Assembly: GCA_041395245.1 (NCBI GenBank)
Contig: JAWLAY010000010.1
Span: 140,868 to 204,867 of the forward strand
DNA from: Aquimonas sp041395245
GTDB taxonomy: Bacteria > Pseudomonadota > Gammaproteobacteria > Xanthomonadales > Xanthomonadaceae
Direction: 5' to 3'
DNA length: 64,000 nucleotides
Part shown: positions 1 to 10,006 of the stretch, piece by piece
Position numbering within the stretch: position 1 is the first letter of the stretch
Layout: every line of letters starts with the position of its first letter
The notes under the pieces: generated by a model
Told to the model about the DNA's origin: nothing
Seen by the model: only the letters and a program-made list of their open reading frames with translations
Databases searched by the model: none
Position numbers and translations under genes: made by a program

Positions 1-56
1 GCTGTTCGACATTCAGGCACTGGATTTGCTGTTGCGCGCAAGTAGAGATAAGCAGT

Positions 57-418
57 GTGAAGGAGGAACGTGGCGCGTGTGCTGTTGACCCTGGAGCGTC
101 AATTGGCGTTGGGCATCGAGTCAGCCAGCAACCGATGGACCCATCTGGCGCATGCATCTGCTGGCCGCTTCGCATTACGCGCAGATCGGCGACGGTGCGT
201 CTGCGCTGCGGCACGCAGAAGCAGCGTGGCAGCCGACGTCTGATGTGGCGGCGGGAAGTGTGTCAGCCGTGCAGTTGCAGTTGCAGACCGGAGATCACAT
301 TGGTGCTAAACGAACAATTGGCGATCTTGAGTCAAGGGTTAGTGCTGGTGACGAGCTTGCGAAAGCGGAAATTGAGCGCCTTAACGACATGCTGAAAGGT
401 ATGCATAAAGCGGAGTAG
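57..418 (+). pseudogene. Remnant of a tetratricopeptide-type protein (C-terminal end)
   Basis: The stretch 152-418 encodes 88 residues with TPR-like spacing (HLLAASHYAQIGDGASALRH), ending in a charged helix. Upstream, related-looking peptide (LERQLALGIESASNRWTHLA) continues in a different frame up to about position 148, so the piece looks like the 3' end of a longer TPR protein with a frameshift and a 5' part outside the window. Its 3' end overlaps the convergent membrane-protein remnant by about 38 bases. The TPR assignment rests on the repeat look alone; no partner or role can be named. Confidence 0.35.
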
Positions 419-1366
419 GGTGTTTTATTCTGGCTATTGAATAAATAGCTGTGTTGTGCCGGGCGTGATTTATTGGTGTCCAGAAAAATCTGTTGAATAG
501 GTAGTAGCTGCCATCCGCTGTCATGCTGATCACCCGCATGGCAGCAGCGGCTTGCGCCAATGCCTCCAGAGTGTTGCCGCCCAAGCGCACCGGTGGCGGG
601 AAAACGAACGCCGCTTCGCGTGCCCCGAGCCCGGCCGGAGCGATCAGGAACAACGTGCCGGAGACATTGGACAGCGCGACGGCACTGATCGCCTCCTGCG
701 CCCCGAAGTCGCGAAGCGAGCTGTCGATGGTCGTGATCAGGGGTAAGGCGGCGATGCCCAGCAGTAGATGCAAGCCGATGCAGATCGCCGCAGGCTTGAT
801 CCACGCCGACGAACGAAGGGGCGTCATCGAAACCTGGCGTTTCCTCCCAATGGCGGTCGCCGCAAGCACGATCAGTACGAGCATCAACGCCAGAAGGGCA
901 AGAATCTGCCATCGCGCGATGTCGTAGGTACTTGCTGGCGCAGCCAGAGCACAGGGATGAACGCCAAACCCACCAGCATTCCGGTCGCAACAAATCCCAA
1001 TTGCTCAACGAGACTGCCAGCGAGCATCGTTTGATGTGTCAGCTTTAGCTCGGGCCCCGCGACGATCTTGGGTAGGATGTTGGCGACTTTGCCGGGGATG
1101 TAACGTCCGAGCCAAGCGAGCGCGTGAATGCGATAGGCGGCGGCGCGATTCACGGTTTGACCCGAAAGCGCTTCAAGAGTGGCGATCCAGGCGGTGCCCA
1201 TGCCATGGGCGAGAATGAGCCACGCCGCAAAGAACAGCAGAGCAGGCAAGACCACGTCAGGATTCAGCCATGCCGTGCCGGTGTTGACCAGAACGTAGAC
1301 GCACCAGGTGAGCGCGATCGCGCCGATCAGGCCACGCAAGCCCGCCAGCAGCATGGCTCGATTCAC
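381..1366 (-). pseudogene. Flippase-like membrane protein, LPG-synthase TM (UPF0104) family, frameshifted
   Basis: Two minus-strand pieces together make one polytopic protein. The N-terminal part (884-1366) has several hydrophobic segments and the family-like stretch LGRYIPGKVANILPKIVAG. The C-terminal part (381-887) has the family-like GLGAREAAFVF. They meet around position 930, where one frame reads out and the other continues naturally (YDIARWQILALLAL), so one indel splits the gene. The family includes lysylphosphatidylglycerol synthase membrane domains and lipid-linked sugar flippase-like proteins. The start ATG at 1366 overlaps the methyltransferase stop by four bases, so it was the last gene of a glycosyltransferase-methyltransferase-membrane protein operon. 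Confidence 0.7.
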
Positions 1367-1977
1367 GGCTTCGGCCGGAGCAGCAGAATGCTCCAGGGAA
1401 TGGGCGTTCGCACTTCTACCACGTCAAACCACGGTGCAACCTTGCGGGCGAGTTCGCGTGTGGACCAGTGGTTGATATGGCCGGGCGTGTTGCCAAAGTC
1501 CGCCATATACTTCAGTCGCGCCATGTTGAGCAGTCGCCAAAGCGGCTCACGCGGTGTCGACAGAATGACAAACTTGCGGGTAACGCGTCGCAACTCTTGC
1601 AGGGCCTGATCAGGCCGATCCAGATGTTCCAGCACCTCGAGCATGACCACGCCGTCAAAGGATTGGTCTGGGTGCGCAAGCTGGTAGACCGATTCGCGCA
1701 AGACCGTCGTGGTGGGGTTCATCGCTTGGCACTTTGCCGCCAGACTGGCGCCAAATTCCGAGCTGGTGAGCTGCAAGGCCGTGTGCTTTGCCTGCAGGCG
1801 TTGCGTCGAGAATCCCGCACCCGCACCGACTTCGAGCACCTGATCACCGGGTTGCGAAGCGATGCTCAGCAGTTCACCGACGCCTGCATAGAAGCGCGCT
1901 CGATCAGCGCACCGCCAATCTTGCCTCGCCTTTTCGTACTTGTCAGTGAACTGAGTGTCATCTGCATCGTTGCACAC
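1363..1977 (-). CDS. Class I SAM-dependent methyltransferase
   Basis: The protein of about 204 residues carries the SAM-binding glycine motif (VLEVGAGAGFSTQRL) and the post-motif LEVLEHLDRPDQAL typical of Methyltransf_11-type enzymes. I place the start at the GTG at 1977, one base after the stop of the upstream glycosyltransferase. The open frame extends further upstream only because it runs into the frameshifted end of that gene. It sits between a DPM1-like glycosyltransferase and a flippase-like membrane protein, so it probably modifies a lipid-linked sugar or surface glycan. The acceptor cannot be told from sequence. It is the only gene in the first 8 kb without a visible frameshift. Confidence 0.75.
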   Translation of the reverse strand: MCNDADDTQFTDKYEKARQDWRCADRARFYAGVGELLSIASQPGDQVLEVGAGAGFSTQRLQAKHTALQLTSSEFGASLAAKCQAMNPTTTVLRESVYQLAHPDQSFDGVVMLEVLEHLDRPDQALQELRRVTRKFVILSTPREPLWRLLNMARLKYMADFGNTPGHINHWSTRELARKVAPWFDVVEVRTPIPWSILLLRPKP

Positions 1978-1978
1978 G

Positions 1979-2882
1979 TCAGTCTCGCTTGTAGAGTAGC
2001 TGGGTGACGTATCGCTCACCAAGCCAATCAGGAAAATGATCACCGACGCACTGAGCAACAAGGTGCTCATGTTGGTAAAGCGGTGCTCTAAGTAGGTGTA
2101 GGCGTATAGCCCATGCCTTCGTGGCACAGAACATTGCTGCAATGGGCACGAACAGTTTCAACGGCGAATACAAACTGGCGATCTTGAAGATGATCAGCAG
2201 GAAGCGCAGACCATCTTCAGTGGCCGAATGTGGCTGTTGGTACCCATGCGCTTGTGCACCGGAATGGGCAGATAGGCGACCGGGTAGGCACCGCGGAAGA
2301 ACGCCATCGTGCAGGTGGTCGGGTAGGAGAACCCGTTGGGCAGCAAGTGCAGGAACTCGCGAAAGCGCTCGGCTCGGACGGCACGGAACCCGGAGGTCAG
2401 ATCCAGGATTCGGTGGCCGGTCATCCAACTGGCGAGTGCGTTGTAGAAGCGGTTGGCAAGACTGCGACTGGCATTGGCCTGACCGCTGGCGTCACGTGCG
2501 CCGACCACCATGTCGTAGCCTTCCGACAACTTGCTCAACAGCAGTTCGATGAGATGCGGATCGTGTTGTCCGTCGGCATCCATGAAGACGATCACGTCAC
2601 CCGTTGCCGCCGCGCACCGCGCTTGATGGCGGCACCGTTACCCATCGAGTACGGATTATTCAGAACCGTTGCACCGTGCCGCTCGGCGATCAGCCCGCTG
2701 CCGTCGCTGGAGCCGTCATCCACCACGATGATCTGGGCGTCGGGATACAACTCGGCGAGCTTGGGCAGTACGTTGGCAAGCCCGATTGATTCGTTTCTGC
2801 AGGGCAAGACGATGCTGAGGCTTGGCGGTGGCGAATATGGGGCGGGGCGATAGCGTATGGCGTCAGTGTAGCAGCGGATCAC
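1979..2882 (-). pseudogene. DPM1-like family 2 glycosyltransferase, multiply frameshifted
   Basis: The N-terminal piece (2592-2882) has the GT-A start SIVLPCRNESIGLANVLPKL and IIVVDDGSSDGS. The next frame (2194-2595) carries MDADGQHDPHLIELLL, with the DxD motif, and LDLTSGFRAVRA. The C-terminal membrane region is spread over two more frames (GLRFLLIIFKIASLYSPLKL, then TYLEHRFTNMSTLLLSASV) and ends at YVTQLLYKRD. At least four frame changes are needed, near 2595, 2205, 2120 and 2005. The family resembles polyprenyl-phosphate mannose/glucose synthases with C-terminal membrane helices. It is the first gene of the operon. Because the motifs are intact across every break, sequence error is as likely as true decay. 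Confidence 0.75.
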
Positions 2883-3184
2883 GCACCATCCTGATGGTCG
2901 GTGCTCAATTTCTTGGCGTTTAAACTAAAGCGTCTTGGTTCGGTGGCGATCTGCTGCCTCCCCGCAAAGTCACAGGAATAAGCGACGATCCTCCGTTTGA
3001 ATGATACCGCGTGTGATCCGCTGTTAGTGTTGAGTGGATCGGTCGAGGCTTGGGGCGGAATCCATTGTCGCCTCAGGATTGATATGAACGAGTTGCTATG
3101 GATAGTTGAGCGAATCTTTTCAACTATGGTGCTTGAGATCGACTCGACAAATTTTGGCATTTAAGTGTTGATGGTCTCGGAAAA
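2883..3184. other. Intergenic region, AT-richer, no supported gene
   Basis: This 302-base gap lies between the end of the OafA-like gene and the start of the glycosyltransferase. It is visibly less GC-rich than the window average, as expected for an O-antigen-type locus, and should hold the glycosyltransferase promoter. A 93-codon minus-strand open frame here shows no domain, no good start context and no family resemblance, so I do not call it. Confidence 0.5.
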
Positions 3185-4558
3185 CTAGGTGTCATCTATC
3201 TTTGCTCGGCAGATTTGGTCAGGACAAACCTCCGCATTGAGATCCAAGATATTCACATTTGCAAAGTCCAGGTTGGCTTCGTTCAGTATTTGAGTCACTC
3301 TCGTTATTCTCATCAAATGCGTCGGCGCTGCATGCTTCATCGCTCCGTAATGCATCATGGATTCTTCCTCGGTCGGAGGCGCAGGCAGGTCCGTCAAAAG
3401 GAAGCCATGGTGTCGATCTAACCAGTAAAATATTCTTGGTGACCGGTGAGAGGTCGGTGAGGATTCGAGATGTCCCTTCCTTCCACTGCTGGTCCGAAAT
3501 GGCATATGTATGACTGCTGCCAATCAAAATTAAATCTGGTTGTTGTTCCTTCGTGAACAATATGAGTGCGCGCCACTCTTGAGCACTCTGTGTATTCTCG
3601 ACCTATCCGGGGTAAACGTAGTTGGTATCAACAATCGCACAGGCTCGACTTCGTTAGAACGGTAAGTCTGGCCTTTCTTCAGAAGCGAACCTCTCATACG
3701 CAGGAAACCACTGCAATCCGATACTGTCGCCGATGACCAAAATGTGCATGTTTCCATGAATGTTGCCGAATACACAAGCCCCAATACGCTGCTACTGTAC
3801 CAATCATCACACCCTTGGCTATATATTGCAGGACTTGTTATTTTTGATTTTCTAGGGGCGGGATTGTCTGGAAATACTTCGTGATGAAGTTGGGTGGCTG
3901 AAATTGCGAGAATGGCCATTGCTGCAAGACACAAGAATATGGTTTTCGATGGGTTTTTTGTCCACCGGTCGCTTCTTCTGGTTGGGGTTTCAATAATTTC
4001 CGAACGACAAAACTGACGCGAGGAGTGAGGCGATTATCAGTGACGACTTGACCAGATAATTTTGTGGCGGAAGTATGGTTGCTCCAAGTAACATTATGGG
4101 CCAGTGCCACAGATACAATGAATAGGATCGGTTTCCTATCCACTGGAGACAGCGGGTTGCTCAACATTCGAAACGTGAAACCAGAATTAATTTCTGTACA
4201 GACGCACAGTAGCAGGGTGGTTGCCAGTGTTGGCAATGTTGACCAAATTCCCGGGTAAGCGCTGTTTTTGTCGATAAGGAAAAGTGATATTGCGATTATC
4301 GTCAGGCCAACTAAACCGATGCTATTGGGGTGTGATTTTCGAAGAAATCTAGGAAGCGCTGACTCGGTGGTCGAAAGATGAAACGAAACTGCGCCAGCTG
4401 AAAACTGCCATGCTCGTAGCGGCATATAGTAAAATGCCGCCTGTGGATCGGTTCTTGTCACTAGAATTGAGGTGGCGATTCCAATTGGTATCATGCAATA
4501 GAAAATCACGAATAGAGGCGTGAGGATATGGGCTTGTTGCGTAAAGTTAGACCAAGGT

Positions 4559-4579
4559 TTCAACTCTGAATCGCAACAC
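4559..4579 (+). repeat. Left terminal inverted repeat of the IS30 element
   Basis: The outer end reads TTCAACTCTGAATCGCAACA and matches the reverse complement of 5584-5604 at 20 of 21 positions (T/C difference at the ninth base). Confidence 0.88.
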
Positions 4580-4645
4580 CCCCAACGGAGCGTAGAGGAC
4601 CAGGTGACGTAGCCTGAGCGCCTCTACCTGCAAGTGGAGCTGCCC

Positions 4646-5603
4646 ATGTCCAGAGGTCACCTGACCCAAGCAGAACGATATCAGGCCCTACGCGCTGCGC
4701 GCGAAGCGGGTTTGAGCTATGTGCGATCGGCAGACGAATAGACCGATCCGCCAGCACGATCTGTCGAATTCAAGCGCAACCGATGCCCAACGGGATATTC
4801 CCCTGATCCGGCCCATGTGCGGGCACGGCATCGGCGTCGGCAAGCCAGTCGTCGCGCCCGGATCAACCCATCGCACTGGCCTCGTATTGAAAGGCGCTGC
4901 TGCGCGAGGATCACAGCCCGAGCAGGATGTTTCTGGTGCGACGGGTCTGGCCAGCCATGAGCGCATCTACCAGCACATTGCGGCGGATCATCGACGAGGT
5001 GGCACCTTGCATACGCTGCTGCGGCAGAGCAAGCCACGCCAGCGCGCCGTTGCCGTCCGGATCGTCGCGGCCAGATCAAGCACCGTCGCGACATCAGCGC
5101 CCGTCCGCCCGTGGTGGACGAACGCAGCCGCGGACTGGCGACTGGGAACTGGACACCATGGTCAAGGGCCCACGGCGGACAGGCCCTGGTGACGCTGACA
5201 GAGCGGCGTTCACGCCTGCACCTGATCCGGCGTGTGTCGCAGCGGACTGCAGAGGCCGTGAGTCGAGCCATCATCGGCACGCTGGCACCCATCAAGCATG
5301 TGGTGCACACGCTCACCGCAGACAACGGCAAGGAGTTCGCCGAGCACGAATTGATCGCGATCGCCTGCAAGGCGGACTTCTACTTCGCCGTATGCGTCAT
5401 GGCAGCGCGGCACGAACGAGAACGGCAACGGGCTGGTTCGCGCCTACCTGCCCAAGGGCACCGACTTTGCGACCGTGAGCGACGAGCGGCTGCGGGAGAT
5501 CGAGCGCAGGGATCAACAGCCGACCGAGAAAAACGTTAGGCTGGCGAACCCTTACGAGGTCTTCGCTGAAGCCCTCAACAACCGTGTTGCGATTCGGAGT
5601 TGA
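4646..5603 (+). pseudogene. IS30-family transposase, frameshifted and inactive
   Basis: The start MSRGHLTQAERYQALRAARE is the typical IS30 N-terminal helix-turn-helix region. The frame then stops at a TAG near 4738. Later segments in changing frames give LLREDHSPEQ, GLASHERIYQHIAADHRRGG, the DDE-domain piece ALVTLTERRSRLHLIRRV, LTADNGKEFAEHE (second Asp) and GTNENGNGLVRAYLPKGTDF (catalytic Glu). The C-terminus (NPYEVFAEALNNRVAIRS) stops inside the right inverted repeat at 5601-5603. At least four frame changes separate these blocks, so as read it cannot make active transposase. Confidence 0.85.
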
Positions 5604-5604
5604 A
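5584..5604 (-). repeat. Right terminal inverted repeat of the IS30 element
   Basis: Twenty-one bases that pair with 4559-4579. They include the transposase stop codon at 5601-5603. Confidence 0.88.
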
Positions 5605-6137
5605 TCCGCCCAATTAATAGCGGCCAGAATAGGTAGAATTGCTCCTCCACGCCAAGAGACCATGTGTGCAGAAATAGATCAGAGTCCTGTGTGCCGTCGA
5701 AATAGTCGAGGTCGGCTAATGCGAAGTGCATGTTGCTCAGCCATAACGTCGCCGCTATTGCGGAAACAAGTTGTCCGTCAAATTCCCTTTATGGGAGTAA
5801 AATCCAGCCTGCAATGCCAGTCACAATGATCATTGTGAAAAGTGCGGGAAGAAGTCGGCGGAACTGACGGGCATAGAACATCGGAATGTCGATCTTGCCG
5901 GAATGTACACGCTCGGTTAGCAGGAGCCGCGTGATGAGGTATCCGGATAGGACGAAAAACATGTCCACACCTATAAAGCCCGCCGACATTCCCGGTATGC
6001 CAGCAAGTGGGACGACACCACGAGAATTATCGCTAGCGCGCGTAGTCCTTCCAGTACAGGCTGGATGAACTAGACGCATGGCATCGGATTGATTTCGTAG
6101 TGGCAGAAATGGCGACGGTCAATCGTTTCGGCACGGG

Positions 6138-7010
6138 TTACAACATGCCGCTGTAACTCAGATAGGCGTTGACGATCTGCTCACCCCAAATCAGTTGCAC
6201 CCAGCCTGTGGCGGCAAGATAGGGGCCGAACGGGATTGGGGTGGCCTTGTCCTTGCCGCGTAGGCTCAACCACAGGCTGCCGACGACGGCGCCGATCAGC
6301 GAGGACATCAGCAGGGTCGGGATCAGTGCACCAATACCGCTCCAGGCACACAAGGCGGCCAGCAGTTTGAAGTCGCCGTAGCCCATGCCTTCTTTGCCGG
6401 TCAGCAGTTTGAACAACCAGAACACGCTCCACAGACTGAGATAGCTCGCCGCAGCGCCAATGATGGCGGCGTGGCTGTCGACGAATACCGGCAACAAACT
6501 GATCAGCAAGCCGAGCCACAACAGTGGCAGGGTGAGTGTGTCGGGCAGCAGCGTGGTCCGTACATCGATGCCGGATGCGGCAATCAGAATGGCGGTGAAG
6601 GCGAGTGCCGCGAGGGCTTGCCAACTCATGCCGAATTGCCACACCACGATCCCAAAGGCGAGTCGGTAAGCAGTTCCACCAGCGGATACTGCAGGCTGAT
6701 ACGAGTGCCGGTCCACGGCAACGCAACGGCCACGCAACAACAACCAGGACAAGACCTGACAGGTTCTCCCATGCGGCGAGTGTGTGGCCGCATTAAAGGC
6801 AGTGCGAACCTTTGACGACGATGCCGGGCGGTTCAGTCTCTTCTACCGCTGGTAAATCGAGTATTTCGCGAGCGTCGCGTTTCCATTGCCACTCCATACG
6901 TACAGGTACGCGCAGAATGACGACGTTGAGAAAGCTGCCAACCAGCAGGCCCAAAACAACAGCGCTGGCAATGGCCAGCGCTGGGTATGTGCAAACCAGG
7001 CGTCGAACAC
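6138..7010 (-). pseudogene. pilD: Type IV prepilin peptidase PilD, frameshifted
   Basis: PilD cleaves the leader of type IV prepilins and N-methylates the new end in the inner membrane. The C-terminal half (6138 to about 6700) is open and has DVRTTLLPDTLTLPLLW and GMGYGDFKLLAAL, the two aspartates of the GxGD protease family. Upstream the N-terminal part is recognisable in other frames: VFDAWFAHTQRW, VVLGLLVGSFLNVVILRVP and the zinc region SHC...CGHTLAAWENL...SWLLLRGRC. The likely start is the GTG at 7010 with AAGGA just upstream, after the pilC stop. Breaks lie near 6970, 6795, 6735 and 6665. Catalytic and zinc residues are all still present, so a sequencing cause is plausible. Confidence 0.8.
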
Positions 7011-7018
7011 GGAAATCC

Positions 7019-8278
7019 TTACATCGTCGCGGCGAGTTTGAAGATCGGGAGGTACATGCCGATGACCAGGCTGCCGATCAAGCCGCCCAGAATCAACATT
7101 ACGAAGGGTTCGATCATGGTGCTGAGCGTGTCAACCGCATTGTTGACTTCCTGCTCGTAGAACTCGGCGACTTTCAGAAGCATCGTGTCGAGCGCACCGG
7201 CTTCTTCACCGATGGCGGCCATTTGAATGACCATGTGGGGGAACAACCGACCTGCCGCATTGCGATGTTCAACTGGTAGCCGACGGCGACATCGTCCTTG
7301 ATTCGCATCACCGCATCCGAATAGATGGTGTTGCCGGTGGCGCCCGAAACAGTGTCCAGCGCCTCGACCAGCGGCACGCCCGCGCGGAACGTGGTGGCCA
7401 AGGTGGCGAAACGGGCAATCGATGCGTTGTGCATGACCTGCCCAATGACCGGAACCTTCAGCAGCATGCGATCCATGAATCGGGCAACGTTAACGGAGCG
7501 TCTTTGGGCCTGAACGATGCTGAATATGGCAAGAAGGTATCGAACCGAATACGGCCCACCAATACGAGATCATGAACTCTGATGCGTCAATGATGGCGAG
7601 CGTGAAGCCGGGAAGATCCGCGCCGAAGCTGTTGAACGTGGATTTGAACTGCGGAACGACGAAGATCAGCAAGACCGCCGACAATAACCAAGGCAACGGC
7701 GATGATGATCGCGGGATAGAACAAGGCCTTCTTTGATCTTGCCTTTCAGTGCTTCGGTATTTTCTTTGTAGCTCGCAATGGTGTCGAGAACCGTATCCAG
7801 AACACCGGCGCTTTCGCCAGCCTTGACCAGATTTCGATACAACCTGTCAAACTGAACCTGTGCCGACCGAGCGCCTCATGCAGCGTTGAGCCGCTTTCGA
7901 TGCTGCTGCGAATGTCGTCCAGCATGTCCTTCATTCGAGGTTTTTCTGGCCGCCGCCAATGATCGAAAGACGACACCAGCGGAACACTGACTTCATCATC
8001 GTGGCGATCTGGCGACTGAACACCGCGATATCGCGCGGAGAAATTGCCGACCCCGCCGCACCAAACAGGGGCTTGGTCTTCTGCTTGACGACCTTCGGCG
8101 TAATCCCTTGCCGCCGCAATTCCGCCTTCAGCAGGTTGGCATTTTTTGCCAACTGCTCACCTTTCATGGTGGTGCCGCGCTTGTCGGTACCGGTCCAGGT
8201 GAAGGTCTGCAGGCCGCTGCCTTCGCGTTTCGGCAGCGGGGCGGCTTTTCGTTGGGCGGTCTTGGTCGCTACGGCCAT
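7019..8278 (-). pseudogene. pilC: Type IV pilus inner-membrane platform protein PilC, multiply frameshifted
   Basis: PilC is the GspF-family platform protein of the pilus motor. Its pieces in order are the N-terminal cytoplasmic domain (8278 to about 7985, QTFTWTGTDKRGTTMKGEQL and SPRDIAVFSRQIATMMKS), MKDMLDDIRSSIESGSTLHE (about 7930), SAVLLIFVVPQFKSTFNSFG (about 7650), the second GspF repeat MHNASIARFATLATTFRAGV (about 7430) and the C-terminus PFVMLILGGLIGSLVIGMYL, ending at 7019. At least five frame changes are needed (about 7985, 7880, 7730, 7510 and 7240). It starts three bases after pilB and is followed by pilD. Every conserved block survives, so the gene may be intact in the cell and misread here. 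Confidence 0.82.
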
Positions 8279-8281
8279 GGC

Positions 8282-10006
8282 TTAGTCCTTGGTGACGCGA
8301 TTGATTTCGGCAAGGCTGGTGACGCCGTTCTTCACTTTGACCAGCGCGGATTTGCGCAGGTCATTGATGCCTTCTTTTTCGGCTTCTGCTGCGATCTGCA
8401 TCGCATTGCCGCCTTCCAGCACGATTTTCTGGATGGCGTCGCTCATCGGCATGACCTGATAAATACCGGTGCGGCCTTTGTAACCTTCGTTGCACTCCGG
8501 GCAGCCGACGGCTTCGTACATGGTAAACCCGGCATCGATCTCGGCTTCGGAATACCCTTCGGCCAGCAGCGCATGCTTCGGCAGCTTTACTTCGCGCTTG
8601 CAGTCGTGCAGGCGACGCGCCAGGCGTTGGGCAATGACGATGGTTACCGAGCTGATAATGTTGAAGGGCGCGATGCCCATGTTCATCAGGCGCGCGATGG
8701 TTTGCGGGGCGTCGTTGGTGTGTAGGGTCGACAACACCATGTGGCCGGTTTGCGCCGCCTTCACGGCGATTTCGGCGGTTTCCAGGTCGCGGATTTCGCC
8801 GACCATGATGACGTCCGGGTCCTGACGCAGAAAGCTGCGCAGCGCGGCGGCGAAGGTCATGCCGCGTTTGTTGTTCTGCTGTACCTGGTTGATGCCGGGC
8901 ACACGGATTTCCACCGGGTCTTCGACCGTGCTGATGTTGCGGCCTTCGGTGTTCAGAATGTTCAGCGCGGTATACAGCGATACCGTCTTGCCCGAGCCGG
9001 TCGGGCCGGTGACCAGCACCATGCCGTAGGGTTTCTGGATGGCATCGAGGAAGAGCTTTTTCTGATCGTCTTCGTAGCCGAGTTTTTCGATGCCGAGCTT
9101 GGCGGCCGAGCCGTCCAGAATACGCAGCACAATCTTTTCGCCGAACAGGGTCGGGCAGGTGCTGACGCGGAAGTCCATCGACTTGGTCTTGGACAGGTTG
9201 AGCTTGATGCGTCCGTCCTGCGGGACGCGGCGTTCGGCGATATCCAGCGAGGACATGACCTTGAGGCGTGAGGCGATACGCGGCGCCAGTTTGACGGGCG
9301 GGCGGGCAACGGTGCGCAGGATGCCGTCCATGCGAACGCGCACGCGGTAATCCGATTCGTAGGGCTCGAAATGGATGTCCGACGCGCCCTTTTTGATCGC
9401 ATCGACCAGCATCTTGTTGACGAAACGCACGACCGGCGTGTCGTCGGTCTTGGAGTCGATCCCCGAGCCGCCGGCGTCGTCGTCGCTGGTGTCGCTGATA
9501 TCGAGATTTTCCAGGCCTTCGTCTTCTTCCATGCCGCCGATGGCGGCATCGGCAACCGCCAGCGCCTGTTCGATGGCGCGAAGCAAGGCGTCTTCGGCGA
9601 CCAGAATCGGTTCGACCGTCAGATTGGCCTGAAATTTGATGTCATCCAGCGCGCGGGTGTTGGTGGGGTCGCTGATGCCCACGAACAGCCGGTTGCCACG
9701 CTTGTACAGCGGCAGCGCCTTGTACAGGTTGATCAGTCGCTCTTCGACCAGCTTGACCGGCATCTGGGTCAGGTCCATGACGCTGACGTCGACGATGGGA
9801 ATGCCGAACTCTGCCGAGTTTGCCGCCGCCACCTGGGCGTGGTTGACCATGCCGCGCGCCAGCAAATAGCCCTGGATGGGGACTTTTTCGCGCGCAGAGT
9901 CATCCTGCGCCTTGCGCGCATCGGCCTCGCCCAAAGCGCCGTCCTGGACGAGGCGTCGGGTGATTCCGGTAATGCCAACCAGGTTCACATTGGCTGGGGC
10001 ATTCAT
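8282..10006 (-). CDS. pilB: Type IV pilus extension ATPase PilB
   Basis: PilB is the hexameric GspE-family ATPase that drives pilus extension from the cytoplasm. The protein of about 574 residues has an N-terminal MshEN/GspE-N region, then Walker A GPTGSGKT at about residues 334-341, the Asp-box SDIHFEPYESDYRVRVRMDG, Walker B-type DPDVIMVGEIRDLETAEIA and a C-terminal CPECNEGYKGRTGIYQ metal site. I chose the ATG at 10006, with GGAG nine bases upstream, over the GTG 15 bases before it. It is the first gene of a pilB-pilC-pilD set. No pilA is seen next to it, though the 374 bases upstream are non-coding. Confidence 0.95.
   Translation of the reverse strand: MNAPANVNLVGITGITRRLVQDGALGEADARKAQDDSAREKVPIQGYLLARGMVNHAQVAAANSAEFGIPIVDVSVMDLTQMPVKLVEERLINLYKALPLYKRGNRLFVGISDPTNTRALDDIKFQANLTVEPILVAEDALLRAIEQALAVADAAIGGMEEDEGLENLDISDTSDDDAGGSGIDSKTDDTPVVRFVNKMLVDAIKKGASDIHFEPYESDYRVRVRMDGILRTVARPPVKLAPRIASRLKVMSSLDIAERRVPQDGRIKLNLSKTKSMDFRVSTCPTLFGEKIVLRILDGSAAKLGIEKLGYEDDQKKLFLDAIQKPYGMVLVTGPTGSGKTVSLYTALNILNTEGRNISTVEDPVEIRVPGINQVQQNNKRGMTFAAALRSFLRQDPDVIMVGEIRDLETAEIAVKAAQTGHMVLSTLHTNDAPQTIARLMNMGIAPFNIISSVTIVIAQRLARRLHDCKREVKLPKHALLAEGYSEAEIDAGFTMYEAVGCPECNEGYKGRTGIYQVMPMSDAIQKIVLEGGNAMQIAAEAEKEGINDLRKSALVKVKNGVTSLAEINRVTKD

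Larger units (their letters stand above)
4559..5604 (+). mobile_element. IS30-family insertion sequence (about 1,046 bp)
   Basis: The element has 21-base terminal inverted repeats at 4559-4579 and 5584-5604 with a single mismatch, and a decayed IS30-type transposase between them in plus orientation. The length is normal for IS30. It lies inside the minus-strand OafA-like acyltransferase gene. I could not see a convincing 2-3 base target duplication at the two ends. Confidence 0.88.
3185..6079 (-). pseudogene. OafA/YrhL-like O-acyltransferase with SGNH domain, split by an IS element
   Basis: The N-terminal part right of the insertion shows EGLRALAIILVV, FIGVDMFFVLSGYLITRLLL and FLHTWSLGVEEQFYLFWPLL, the classic acyltransferase-3 membrane motifs. 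The reading resumes left of the IS element with further membrane helices and AAFYYMPLRAWQFSAGA. The C-terminal part has the SGNH motif HILVIGDSIGLQW (about 3740), LILIGSSHTY and the end NVNILDLNAEVCPDQIC. The insertion falls right after FWPLLIG and no segment seems lost, so one disruption split the gene. Frameshifts also occur near 6060, 5790, 3830, 3650 and 3400. This family acetylates surface polysaccharides. The gene cannot make a full protein as read. Confidence 0.85.

Noticed and set aside
2879..3160. A 93-codon minus-strand frame between the acyltransferase and glycosyltransferase
   Set aside because: No recognisable motif, no convincing ribosome-binding site and atypical composition for a gene; more likely non-coding.
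4550..5610. Target-site duplication of the IS30 element
   Set aside because: The bases next to the two inverted repeats do not show a convincing 2-3 base match, so I do not assign one.
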